Below the pieces are notes generated by a model. That model did not search any database and was not told where the DNA came from. It saw nothing but the letters and a program-made list of their open reading frames with translations. Shown here piece by piece: positions 32,416 through 42,900 of a stretch of DNA of 64,000 bases. Each line of letters begins with the position of its first letter. Position 1 is the stretch's first letter. The position numbers and the translations under genes are program-made. Origin of the DNA: Sandaracinobacter neustonicus (GTDB lineage: Bacteria > Pseudomonadota > Alphaproteobacteria > Sphingomonadales > Sphingomonadaceae); assembly GCF_006385875.1 (NCBI RefSeq), contig NZ_VFSU01000028.1, forward strand, positions 124,001-188,000, in the 5' to 3' direction.

Positions 32416-34746
32416 TCAATAGCTGAGCGACAGCGTTCCGATCACCGTGCGGCCGGCGGCCTGGTTCACGAAGTGCGTCGTGTAGGTCCGATCATAATAG
32501 CGCTCGTTCAGCAGGTTCAGCGCGTTGACGCGGACTTCGATATTGTCGGTGATCTTCGCCGACGCATTGGCATCCACCCGCCAGTAGGGATCGATGGAGC
32601 GGCTGACGCCGCCGACGCCGAAGCTGCCATATTGGCGGCTGTTGTGGATCACGCCCGCGCCCAGCGTGTAGCGCTCGGCGAAGGTGAAGTCCGTCTGCGC
32701 GGTGAAGCTGTTGCGCGGGGTGTTGGTGAAGGGCTTGCCCACGCCGGCCAGCGTGGCGGGGGTGGCATTGTCGCCCGCGCTCACCAGTTCGGAATCCATC
32801 AGCGTATAACCGGCGAACAGGTTCCAGAACGGGAAGGGGCGGCCGGTGGCGGACAGTTCCACGCCCTGAACGCGGCGATGGCCCACATATTCCAGCAGCC
32901 CGTTGGCATTGGTGGTGCGGGCATTGCGGGTTTCGGTGCGGAACACGGCAGCTGCCAGAGACAAGGCGCCGTCCATCAGGTCCCATTTGGTGCCCAGTTC
33001 ATAGGATTTGGTCTTTTCCGGCTTCAGATCGTCCAGCGTGATGGTGACCGAGGTGCCGATGCTGTTGCCTTCCGAGCCTTCGCCCACAAAGCTGCCCGGC
33101 GGCGACACGGAGGTGCCGTGCGACAGGTAGATGCTGCCGTTGGGCAGCGGCTTATAGACCAGCCCCACCTGATAGCTGATGAAATCATCCTTCAGGAACA
33201 GGTCGGACGTGGGCGCGCCGGTGATGGCTGACGCGGTGATCGCCCGCTGGCGGTAATTGTCGTAGCGGCCGCCAAGGTTCAGCAGCAGCTTGTCGTTGAA
33301 GTGGACGGTGTCGAACGCGAACAGAGACCATGTGGTGGCGGTGTTGCGCCCCGTCACCGGGCTGCGCACGATGTCGCTGGGGGTGTTGTTGATCAGGTTC
33401 ACCCACGGATCGGCGGGGTTCGGGTTGAACAGGCTGGTGCAATTGTACAGCGCGATCCCGGCCGCCGTGCAGCGCGGAGAGGTGTTGATCGCGACATTGC
33501 CCGCCGCGCTCACGAAGCTGCCCCGCCGGGAATTTTCCCAGCTGTAATCCCCGCCTGCGGAGAAATTGTGGGTGATGGAGCCGGTTTCGAAGCTGCCGGA
33601 GAAATCCTGCTGGATCACGAAGCTGTCGACATCGGACCAGCGGCTGTTGTGCCGCCGCCAGACCAGCCCGTTGGCGACATTGCCCTGGCTGTCGTCCGGC
33701 TGGCTGATGATATAGGCCTGCTGCACATTGGCATATTTGGCGTTGAACGTCGCCGTGATCGCGTCCGTGATCTCGTGCGCGAACCGAAGGTGCAGTTCAT
33801 CGACATTGGTTTCGCGGAAGTCGCGGTCGATCAGGCCATAGAAGGCCCCGCGCGGCACGCTCTGGCCGTTCACCTCCGTTGCCGGGCGGATATCCAGCAG
33901 GCCGGTGGCGACAGCCTGCGCCTGGTTGCGCTCGAACGGGATGCCCGCGTCTGGCAGGTCATCGCTTTGCAAATGATACCAGGACAGCGAGGCTTGCGTC
34001 GGCGTGCCGAGGCCCAGCGCGACGGAAGGGGCGACACCCCAGCGGCTATAGTTGATGGCATCGCGCCCGGCGACATCCTGATCGTGCCACATCGCGTTCA
34101 GGCGGACGGCGGCAATGTCGTTGATCTGGTAGTTCACGTCGGCGGTGAGGCGCTTGTAATCGGCATTGCCGAGGCTGCCTTCCACCCGCGCGTCCGTGCC
34201 CAGATGTGGCCGCTTGGAGACGAGATTGATGCTGCCGCCCGCGCCACCGCGCCCGCCGATGGCGGAATCGCTGCCCTTCACCACCTCAACGGATTCGATG
34301 GCGAAAATCTCGCGCGACTGGCCGCCGACGCTGCGGATGCCGTCGATGTAGGTGGAGCCTTGCGCGTCGAAGCCACGGATGAAGGGGCGGTCGCCCTGCG
34401 GGTTGCCGCCTTCGCCCGCGCCCAGCGTGATGCCCGGCACCAGCCGCAGCGCATCGGCAAGGCTGGTGGTCGCCGTCTGCCGCAGCAGCGATTCCGGCAG
34501 CACGGTGACGGAGCGCGGGGTATCCAGCAGCGGCTCTGTGAAGCGCGGGTTGGAGAGCGCTTCGGTGCGATAGCTGTCTGCGGAGACTTCGGTGTCTGTC
34601 ACCGTCACCCGGCCCAGCGTTCCGCCTGACTGGGTTTCGGGCTTGGCCGTTTGCTGGGCAAGGGCGGGCGTGGCGGAGGCGATGAAGCCGACACAGCCCA
34701 GCGCGAGGAAGGCGGGCGTGGCGGCGGAACGATCAGGTGCAGACAT
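32416..34746 (-). CDS. TonB-dependent siderophore receptor (Fiu/PiuA-like)
   Basis: 776-aa outer-membrane receptor of the siderophore class. It has a signal peptide ending SATPALAQ, a plug with LLDTPRSVTVLPESLLRQTA, FIRGFDAQGSTYIDGIR and VEVVKGSDSAIGGRGGAGGS, and a barrel ending GTLSLSY. The neighbours (TonB, PKHD hydroxylase) match the E. coli Fiu/YbiX and Pseudomonas PiuA/PiuC pairing, so a catecholate-type ferric siderophore is the best guess. The start has an AAGGGGA site, and a 15-bp putative operator lies 33 bases before the ATG. First gene of the operon. Confidence 0.92.
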   Translation of the reverse strand: MSAPDRSAATPAFLALGCVGFIASATPALAQQTAKPETQSGGTLGRVTVTDTEVSADSYRTEALSNPRFTEPLLDTPRSVTVLPESLLRQTATTSLADALRLVPGITLGAGEGGNPQGDRPFIRGFDAQGSTYIDGIRSVGGQSREIFAIESVEVVKGSDSAIGGRGGAGGSINLVSKRPHLGTDARVEGSLGNADYKRLTADVNYQINDIAAVRLNAMWHDQDVAGRDAINYSRWGVAPSVALGLGTPTQASLSWYHLQSDDLPDAGIPFERNQAQAVATGLLDIRPATEVNGQSVPRGAFYGLIDRDFRETNVDELHLRFAHEITDAITATFNAKYANVQQAYIISQPDDSQGNVANGLVWRRHNSRWSDVDSFVIQQDFSGSFETGSITHNFSAGGDYSWENSRRGSFVSAAGNVAINTSPRCTAAGIALYNCTSLFNPNPADPWVNLINNTPSDIVRSPVTGRNTATTWSLFAFDTVHFNDKLLLNLGGRYDNYRQRAITASAITGAPTSDLFLKDDFISYQVGLVYKPLPNGSIYLSHGTSVSPPGSFVGEGSEGNSIGTSVTITLDDLKPEKTKSYELGTKWDLMDGALSLAAAVFRTETRNARTTNANGLLEYVGHRRVQGVELSATGRPFPFWNLFAGYTLMDSELVSAGDNATPATLAGVGKPFTNTPRNSFTAQTDFTFAERYTLGAGVIHNSRQYGSFGVGGVSRSIDPYWRVDANASAKITDNIEVRVNALNLLNERYYDRTYTTHFVNQAAGRTVIGTLSLSY

Positions 34747-35081
34747 AGGATAGAATCCCCTTTCGGGGGCGGCGGCTATTGCAACTCATTCGCACAGTCA
34801 ATGGGCCAGGTCGACGATCGAAACCGGCCATTGCCGGGCCGCCACGACTTCCGGCCGCAGCTATGCGTGCGGGGCATGGCCGGGCAGCTCGAAAATGGAG
34901 AAAAATGTCATGACGGTAATTATTTACATGGCCCGCGCCGACTGCGTCGATTTGGCTATGGTGTGCGCGTGCGCCGGTGCTAAAGTCCGGTTAACGCGAG
35001 CAAGGGGCCTGGATCGGGACGTGGGGGAAGGCCCATGTACCGGGTGCGAGATTCGAGCCCCTCTTGAATGTGGGGTCGATT
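34747..35081. other. Divergent intergenic region, receptor / TolC
   Basis: 335 bases without a credible gene. The left end holds the receptor leader, a CCCC-tttc-GGGG hairpin (34757-34768) and the operator at 34780-34794. The right part is the promoter and leader for the tolC-giant protein operon, locally AT-richer (around 34890-34930, GGAGAAAAATGTCATGACGG). No riboswitch or small RNA was recognised. A short open frame starting at 34895 is cysteine-rich and without coding character. Confidence 0.5.
34780..34794 (-). promoter_or_regulatory. Putative iron-regulator operator, copy 2
   Basis: On the minus strand this reads TGCGAATGAGTTGCA, identical over all 15 bases to the site at 27377-27391, at nearly the same distance from the start codon (33 against 30 bases). 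It sits where a repressor would cover the promoter of the siderophore receptor operon. Confidence 0.6.
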
Positions 35082-36959
35082 GTGAAACAGGGTGGAAATC
35101 TGCCGCATCGTGGTGTTCTGGCGTCTGGCGGCGTGGGGCCGCAAAGCCGTTTTCTGACAATGTGTGGCGTTTCGGTTGCACTTGCTGTGGGCTTCGCCGC
35201 CGAGTCAGCCCATGCCGCCGGGCAGGCGCAGGGGCCTGAACTTCCCTCTCAGATGATTCCCAGCGGCGCGCCCGGGCATCGAATCCTGCTCTCTGAAGTG
35301 GATCGGCAGGCGCGCGATTTCGAACAGTTCGTGAAAGACAATGTCGCCCGTCGCGGCATCGCCCGGCCTCCGGTGCTGGCGCCGATGGCGCCGGGCGCTG
35401 CCGGGCTGGGCTGGTGGGAGGCGGCGGCCACCACCGCCGGGCCGGGTGCCAGCGCGGTGCCGCTGGCCACGCTGGTGGACAAAGCCTCGCGATCATCGTT
35501 GCAGATCAATACCTTCGGCACCCTGCCCGCGATTCGCGACACGGCGGTGGATGAGGCGGAGGGCCGCTATGCCCCCGAGCTGTTCGCCGAAGGCCGCCAC
35601 GCCTATCGCAACGAGCCGACCACGGCGCTGTCGCAGACGGCGGGCGATCCGCGCCAGAAAGACACGGAATATGTCGCGGAAGCCGGTGTTCGCACCCGGT
35701 TCCGCACCGGCGCGGAAGTCACGCTGGCGCAGCGCTTCTCCCGGCTGGACAGCAATATCATCACCTATAATCCGCGCCGCCAGTCCCGCGCGCGCACCAG
35801 CCTTGGCCTTGTGCAGCCGCTGTGGCGCGGCGCGGGGGTGGATTATGGCCGGGCGGTGGAGCGCGTGGCCGGCAACGAGGCGGAGGCCGCGCGCGACGAG
35901 TTCCGGCGGCAGGCCGAAAGCCATCTGCTGGAAGTGATCCGCGCTTATTGGGTGCTCTATCTGGCGCGCAGCAATTTCGCGCAGGAGCAGCGCGGCGCAA
36001 CCGAGGTGGGGGCGCTGGCGAAGCGGCTGTCCGGCCGGGAAGGCGTGGATGCGCTGCCGCTGCAGATCAGCCGCGCGCGGGCCGTCAGCGCCACGCGTTC
36101 GGCGGGGCTGGTGCGGGCGGAAAACGCCGTTCGCAACGCAGAGGCGCGGCTGAAGGCGCTGATCAACGATCCGCTGATCACCGATGCGGGCGCGCCCGCT
36201 ATCGTCCCGGCGGACCGGCCCAACCTCGAACGCACCGAAGTCGATCCGCAGGCGCTGGTGGAAACGGCGATGCGGCAGCGGCCGGAAATCCGCTCGGCCT
36301 TCCTTGGCTATCGCTCGGCGCTGCTGCGTGAAGGCATGGCGCAGAATGAAAGCATGCCGCAGCTCGATCTGGTGCTGGAAGGCTCGGTGAACGGCGGCGG
36401 GAACGGCGAGTTCATCTCCGCCCCCTTCAACGACGCCTATGACAACCGGCCCAGCTACACGGCGGGCGTCCGCTTCTCGATCCCGCTCGGCCCGGACGAG
36501 CGGGACGCGCGGCACAAGCGTCGGCGGCTGGAAACGGTGCAGCAGGCGCTGCAGACGCGCACCACGGTGGATACCGTGCTGCTGGAACTGGAAGTGTCCG
36601 CCAACGAAATGGCAACCGCGCAGAATGAACTGTCGGAACGGGCCGAGGCGCTGTCGCTGGCGTCCGATGATCAGAAGGTGACGGAGGAACGGTGGAAGGC
36701 CGGGATCGGCAGCGGCGGGGCCGGTGCGGATGGCGTCTTCTATCTGGACCAGCTGCTGACGGGGCAGGACAGGCTGATGCGCGCCGAACTGGATTTCGCC
36801 GAAGCGCAGGCGACGGTGATGGTGGCGCGGGCGAACCTGTCCCGCGCAAGGGGCACGCTGCTGGCGGACCTTGGCTATGAGATCGTGGCGGATGAAGACC
36901 CGGCCAGCGGCAAGGCGAATCTGCCGCGCTATCGGCTGGGCCGGGCGGCGGGCAAGTGA
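35082..36959 (+). CDS. TolC-family outer-membrane protein
   Basis: About 625-aa TolC-like protein with two outer-membrane efflux-type repeats: LLEVIRAYWVLYLARSNFAQ / ENAVRNAEARLKALINDP in the first half and VLLELEVSANEMATAQNELS / LDFAEAQATVMVARANLSRA in the second, long coiled-coil helices of the periplasmic tunnel. The GTG at 35082 has a GGGG site 6 bases upstream and leads to a signal peptide (FLTMCGVSVALAVGFAAESAHA); TTG 35064 is another option. It overlaps the following giant gene by GTGA, so the two are translationally coupled. Probable outer-membrane channel for that protein; no ABC transporter or adaptor gene is in the operon. Confidence 0.83.
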   Translation: MKQGGNLPHRGVLASGGVGPQSRFLTMCGVSVALAVGFAAESAHAAGQAQGPELPSQMIPSGAPGHRILLSEVDRQARDFEQFVKDNVARRGIARPPVLAPMAPGAAGLGWWEAAATTAGPGASAVPLATLVDKASRSSLQINTFGTLPAIRDTAVDEAEGRYAPELFAEGRHAYRNEPTTALSQTAGDPRQKDTEYVAEAGVRTRFRTGAEVTLAQRFSRLDSNIITYNPRRQSRARTSLGLVQPLWRGAGVDYGRAVERVAGNEAEAARDEFRRQAESHLLEVIRAYWVLYLARSNFAQEQRGATEVGALAKRLSGREGVDALPLQISRARAVSATRSAGLVRAENAVRNAEARLKALINDPLITDAGAPAIVPADRPNLERTEVDPQALVETAMRQRPEIRSAFLGYRSALLREGMAQNESMPQLDLVLEGSVNGGGNGEFISAPFNDAYDNRPSYTAGVRFSIPLGPDERDARHKRRRLETVQQALQTRTTVDTVLLELEVSANEMATAQNELSERAEALSLASDDQKVTEERWKAGIGSGGAGADGVFYLDQLLTGQDRLMRAELDFAEAQATVMVARANLSRARGTLLADLGYEIVADEDPASGKANLPRYRLGRAAGK

Positions 36960-39900
36960 CGGCGGACGCAGGGCTGGGCGGGCGGCTGGCCCGCTGGCTT
37001 CGCGGCAGTTCGCTGGCGGCGCGCAGGCCGACAGACGAAGCGGTGATGCTGCTGGAAGAGCGCATCATGCTGGACGCCGAAGCGCAGGTGACCATCGACG
37101 GCCCGGCCACGGCCCCGCTGGGCGGCAGCTTCGCCATCACGCTGACGTTCGACAATGTGGCGGATGGCGATCCCGGCAGCAACGTCGGCTATGGTCCCTA
37201 TATCGACCTGATCATCCCCACCACCGGCAAGGATGGCGCGGGCGCGGCGGCGGATGACGGGATCACCTTCGGCTCGGCCACCTATCTGGGCGTGCCGGTG
37301 CAGACGACTCTGCTGACGTTCGACGCCAATGGCGATGCGATCCACCCCTTCGCGCGCGATGCCAGCGGCAATGCGCGCGTGGTGCATGGCACGCCCGGCG
37401 ACACGCTGGCGGTGCTGACGCTGCCGTTCGGCTCGTTCACGCCGGAGCAGACGGCAGCCGTGGTTACCGTGAACCTGAACATGTCGCCGCTGGCCGATTA
37501 TGATCCGGGGCATATTTCCGATCAGTTGACGCTGCTGGCGCAAGGCGGCTTCTTCCTTGGCCGCGACCCGCACGACAACCCCACAACAGACGCGCCGGTG
37601 CTGCAGCAGCCGCCGGTGTCGCTGTCGGTCTCGCCCTCGCTCGTCACGCTGACGAAGGTGTCGAACGCGCCCGAGAATGAAACCGCGACCGGCCCGAACT
37701 TCCTGCGCACCTATACCATCGATCTCGACATCGCGACCGGGCAGACCATCACGTCGCTGAACATTCAGGATCTGCTGCCCGCCAATATCGTCTACATGGG
37801 CTCTGTCGTCAGCATCGGCAGCGGCACGCTGGTCGATGCGCCCGCCGTCGGCGTGGTGGTCGATCCGGCCGACAATCTCCTCTCCTATGATTTCGGCTCT
37901 GTCACCGGCGTGGCCGGGGTGGATGCGCGCATCGTCGTCAGCTTCTACGTTGCTGATGTGGCGGGCGATGGCAGCAACGTGATCGACCCTGTCACCGGCG
38001 GCGATACACAAACAATCAATGACGTGCGCGCGACCGGGGAGTTCACCCCCATCGATGGCCGCGATCCGGTGACGGTGATGCTGGAAGATGCCCGGCCGGA
38101 CGATCATATCCTGACGAACCGCGCGATCGCGGTGCAGAAAAGCAGCAGCCTCGTTGACAACAATTCGTCCGGCCTCTCCGCTGGCGATGTGGTGATCTAC
38201 ACCATCCAGGTCCAGCTGTCGGACTATTTCACGCTGGGCGACATCAACCTGACGGACCTTCTGTCAGACGGGCAACGCATCGACACCAGCTTCCTGCCGA
38301 CCTTTACCGTAACGGAACGCGGAATCGCGTCCGGCGCGCTGGGCTTCGCGGGCGTGTCTGCCTCGGGCGGCGAATTCGGCGGCGGGGCTTTCACCACCAT
38401 TTACAACAGCGCGACCGGGCAGACGGCGATTTCAATCGACATGTCGCAGGAGCTGATCGGGCAGAATCTGTTCGGTGGCGACGGCGTGCTGGCGGGCGGT
38501 CGTACGCAGGCGGGGGATGCCGCGCTGCTGACGGGGGCCACCACGCTCAGCATCACCTTCCGCGCCGTGGTGCAGGCGGAATATGTCTCTCCGCAGGTGA
38601 ACGGGCAGGCGGTGAGCCAGGGCGACCGCATCGGCAACGACGTCGATGTCTCGGCGACGGTGCGCAACAATGTCACGCAGGCCCCCACGGGCAATAGCAT
38701 CACAGACGACAGCCATGTCTCGCTGGTGGTGCCGGTGGGGCATGTGAACGCCAAGGAAGTGGTGGCGGTGAACGGGCTGGCCCCGGTGATGGTGGGCAAC
38801 AGCCCGGTGGTGACGCAGGGCGACACCGTGACGTTCCGCATAACCTATGCCCTTCCCAACAGCTCGGTGGATGAATTCCGGCTGGTGGATTTCCTGCCGC
38901 TGCCCGTGTTCGAGGCGATGAGGCTGACGCAATCCACCGGCGCGGTGGGCAGCATCCCCGACGTGGGCCAGTGGGGCTATGGCACGGCGGACAGCTTCCA
39001 CACCCTGCTGAACGCCCCCACGCCGACGGTGACGGCAGACACCGCCGCCAATTCGATCACCTTCGATTTCGGTTCCTACAGTCTGCAGACCCAGCCGGGG
39101 AACCCGCAGGCCGAAGCCTCGGTGGTGCAGATCCTGTTCACCGTCCGCGTGACGGATCAGGCCTTCGCAGACCAGCTGCAACTCACCAACCTTGTGACGG
39201 CGAGCGAGGCGGGATCGCAGGGCAACACCGTTTCCACCAGCGCGCTGGGGCAGTTCAAACTGAGCCAGCCGGAACTGGTGATCAGCAAGGGCGTGGTGGA
39301 TTATCTCGGCTCGAACAGCGTCACGTTCGATGGCTCGCGCTCGCCGCCGGGGGTGTCGTTCGCCGGAGCGGTGGGCAACACCGGTGCGGCCGCCTTCACC
39401 GGCCAGATCACCGATGCCGGGCTGACGCTGGGCGCGATCGACGCCAACCTGCGCGGGGCGGACGCGGGCGACAAGCTGACCTTCGCCATCGTCATCAACA
39501 ACAACGGCACCGGGCGCAACGGTGCGTTCGACGTGCAGTTCCGCGACACGCTGCCCGCAGGCTTCGGCATCCCCACCGACGGCGCGGGGCTGAACCTGAA
39601 AGTGACGACCGGGGATGGAACCCCGGTTGCCTATGCGCTGATCGGCAGCGGCCTGTTCGACGGCGGCATCCGCCTGACGGACCCGAGCGCCAGCAGCGGC
39701 GCCATCGCCCCCGATCAGGACGGCAGCGGCACCAGCGGCACCAGCACCGCCGACATCATCATCATCACCTATGATCTGGTGGCGCTGGATAGCGTGCAGC
39801 CGCGCCAGACATGGACGAACGAGGCGACGCTGTTCGCCTTCGCGGCGCTTCCGGGCGGTGCGAACTTCGTGTTCGAGGATCTGAGCGACACCGCCACCGT

Positions 39901-42900
39901 CACCACGCCCGATCCCACGATCAGCAAGACGGTGATCGATAGCAGCCACAGCTTCACCAGCGGCAACAACCTCGCCATCGGCGAAACCGTGACCTTCCGC
40001 ATCACCGTGACTCTGCCCGAAGGCACGACCAACAACCTGAAGCTGTCAGACGTGCTGCCGGACAGCATGGCCAGCACCCTGACTCCGATCAGCGCCACGC
40101 TGGTCTCTGTGGGCAGCGGGATCAGCGGCGCGGGCATCCCCGCCATCGGCTCGTCCGCCACGCTGTCGGGCCACACGTTCAGCTTCGATTTCGGCAATGT
40201 CGTCAACGCCGGCGACAATGTGGCGTCGAACAACAGCATCGTCTTCGATGTTGTCGCGCGCGCCACGGATGATGTCCGCAATCAGCGCGGGGACACCGCG
40301 ACCAACAGCGGCCACATCAACTGGATCACCACGCTGGAAGGCGGCTCGCTGGTGGCGGGCGCGCTGTCCGCCAACGCCACGGTGCGGATGGTCGCGCCCG
40401 ATCTCGCGCTCACGAAAACGGTGAACCCCACCACTGCCGATGGCGGGGATATCGTCACCTACACCCTCACCGTCAGCAACCCCGCCCACACCTACGGCAC
40501 CACCGCCTTCGATCTGAACCTGATCGACAGCGATCTGGCGTCGCTGGGCTTCAGCAACGTCACCATCACCGGCGTCTCCTCGTCGGGCGCGGTGAACGCG
40601 GCGGCCACGGCGGATGCGGGCGGCATCGTCCGCGTCTCGGCAGACAGTCTGATCAACGGCGGCAGCATCACCGTCACCTTCACCGCGAAGGTCTCAGACA
40701 CGGTGGAGACCGGCTCCACGCTCACCAACGTCGCGCGCATCACCGATTATGCGACGCTGCCCGGCGACGATCCGAACGCGCGCGTCATTACCAACGAGCC
40801 CCCGGCCAGCGCCACGCTCACCATCGCCAGCACCGGCATCACCAAGCAGCTGATCACCACCTCCATCGGCAATGACGCCAATCCGAAGGTGCAGATCGGC
40901 GAAACCGCCACCTTCGACATCGTTGCCACTTTGCCGGACGGTCTCACCAAATCGCTGGTGCTGCGCGACGTGCTGCCCACGGGCGCCGCCACGTTGAACT
41001 TCGTCTCGGCGGAACTGATCTCCATCGGCGGCAACAGCACGGCGGGCGCGACGGCGGGCGGCAACATCTCGGGCAGCCTGCTGGGCGTCGGCTCCACCGG
41101 CACGCTCTCGGGCGACGGCAAGACGGTGAGCTTCGCGCTGGGCGACGTCTACACGCTCGCCAGCCCCGGCCACACTGCGGCAGACCAGATCATCATCCGC
41201 GTGACCGTCGTCGTGCCGGACGTGCCGGAGAATACGGCTTCAGACGATGTCGTCACCAACACGGCCATCGCCCTGTTCAGCACCGGCAGCCGTCAGGCGA
41301 CATCGTCTCTGGACATTATCGAACCGAACCTCGGCATCGTGAAATCCGCCGTCCCTGCCTCGGTGCAGGCGGGCGATGTCATCAGTTACAGCTTCACCAT
41401 CCGCAACAATGGCGACGGCATCGCCTTCGACGTGACGGTGGCGGACCCGCTGCACCCGGATATCCAGCGCATCGGGGATATCAGTTTCAGCGGCATCGCC
41501 AGCGGCACCGCGACCAGCTTCGCAGACATCCAGCTGGCGCAGCTGCGGCCGGGCGAAAGCCTGACGGTCAGCTATCAGGCGCTGGTGCTGGATACGGCGT
41601 CGCACGGCACGAACATCGTCAACACCGCAAGCACCAGCTACGACAGCCTGCCCGGCACGGACCTTGGCCGGGTGCCCAGCCCGCCGCCGTCTTCCAGCGT
41701 GTCGATCCCCGTGGTGGGGCCGGTGCTGGTGGATAAAGCGCTGATCTTCACCTCGGTGAACGGGGATACCAGCCCGAATGTGGTGATCGGCGAACTGCTG
41801 ACCTACCAGATCGTCGCCACCCTGCCGAACGGCACCATCTCGCTGAACCTGCGCGATGTGCTGCCTGCCGGCCTTGAATATGTGGTCGGCTCGGCCAGCT
41901 TCGTCTCGGCCTTCGGCAGCAGCACGGTGCCTGCCGGTTTCGCCGTTTCCGTATCCGGCCAGCAGGTGGATTTCGCCTTCGGCTCGCTGGTGAACCCGCC
42001 GGATCCGGGCGGAGACGACCGGGTGATCGTGACGCTGCAGGCGCTGGTGCGCGACGTGCCGCTGAACTTCCAGGGCGTGAACCTCGTCAACCCCGTCACG
42101 GCCATCACCAGCCTCGGCAGCTTCACCGATCCCACACCGCCCGTCGTCAGCATCGTCGAGCCGCGTCTGGACATCGACAAGGCGGCCTCCGTGAATGGCG
42201 GCAGCGCCGGAGACGCGGGCGATCTCGTCAGTTTCACCGTCACCGTGCGCCACAGCGGTACGTCGGGCGCAGACGCGCGCGATTTCACCATCGCCGATCT
42301 GCTGCCCACGGGCCTGACGCTTGTCGGCACGCCGACACTCTCCGGCACGGGCGCGCCCGGCGCTGCCATCGACCCATCCGCCCCCGCCAACAGCATCCGC
42401 GTAACGGGCGCGACACTGGCGATGGGGCAGGAGCTGGTGATCCACTATCAGGCGCGGATCGACGACACCAACCTGCTGCCATCCGCCATCACCAACAGCG
42501 CGAGCGTGGGGTGGGACAGCCTGCCCGGCAGCGGCGGCCGGGTGGACAGCGGTCTGGACACCGCCACCATCGACGTCACCGGCCCGCAATCGCTGGTGAA
42601 AAGCATCACCGGCACGTCGGACAGCCTCACCGGATCGGAGCAGTTCGACCCCGCCGTGCCAGATCTGGTGATCGGCGAGCGGGTGGATTTCCGCCTCGTC
42701 GCCACCATCCCCGAAGGCGTGCTCGGCCCGGTGATCATCACCGACACGCTGCTCTCTGCCTTCGGCACGCTCGACCTTGTGCCCGGCAGCGTGCAGGTGG
42801 AAATCGGCGGCGTCGCCATCAGCTTCACCCCCACCGTGACGGACACCAACGGCGACGGCATCGGCGACCGGCTGCTGTTCGATTTCGGCACCATCGCCTT

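Noticed and set aside
34980-35081. Cyclic-di-GMP or cobalamin riboswitch before the TolC operon
   Set aside because: Structured-looking GC-rich leader, but neither the conserved GEMM core nor the cobalamin B12-box could be found.
34895-35239. Cys-rich open frame upstream of the TolC gene
   Set aside because: Overlaps the TolC start region out of frame, has no homologous motif, and its composition does not look coding.
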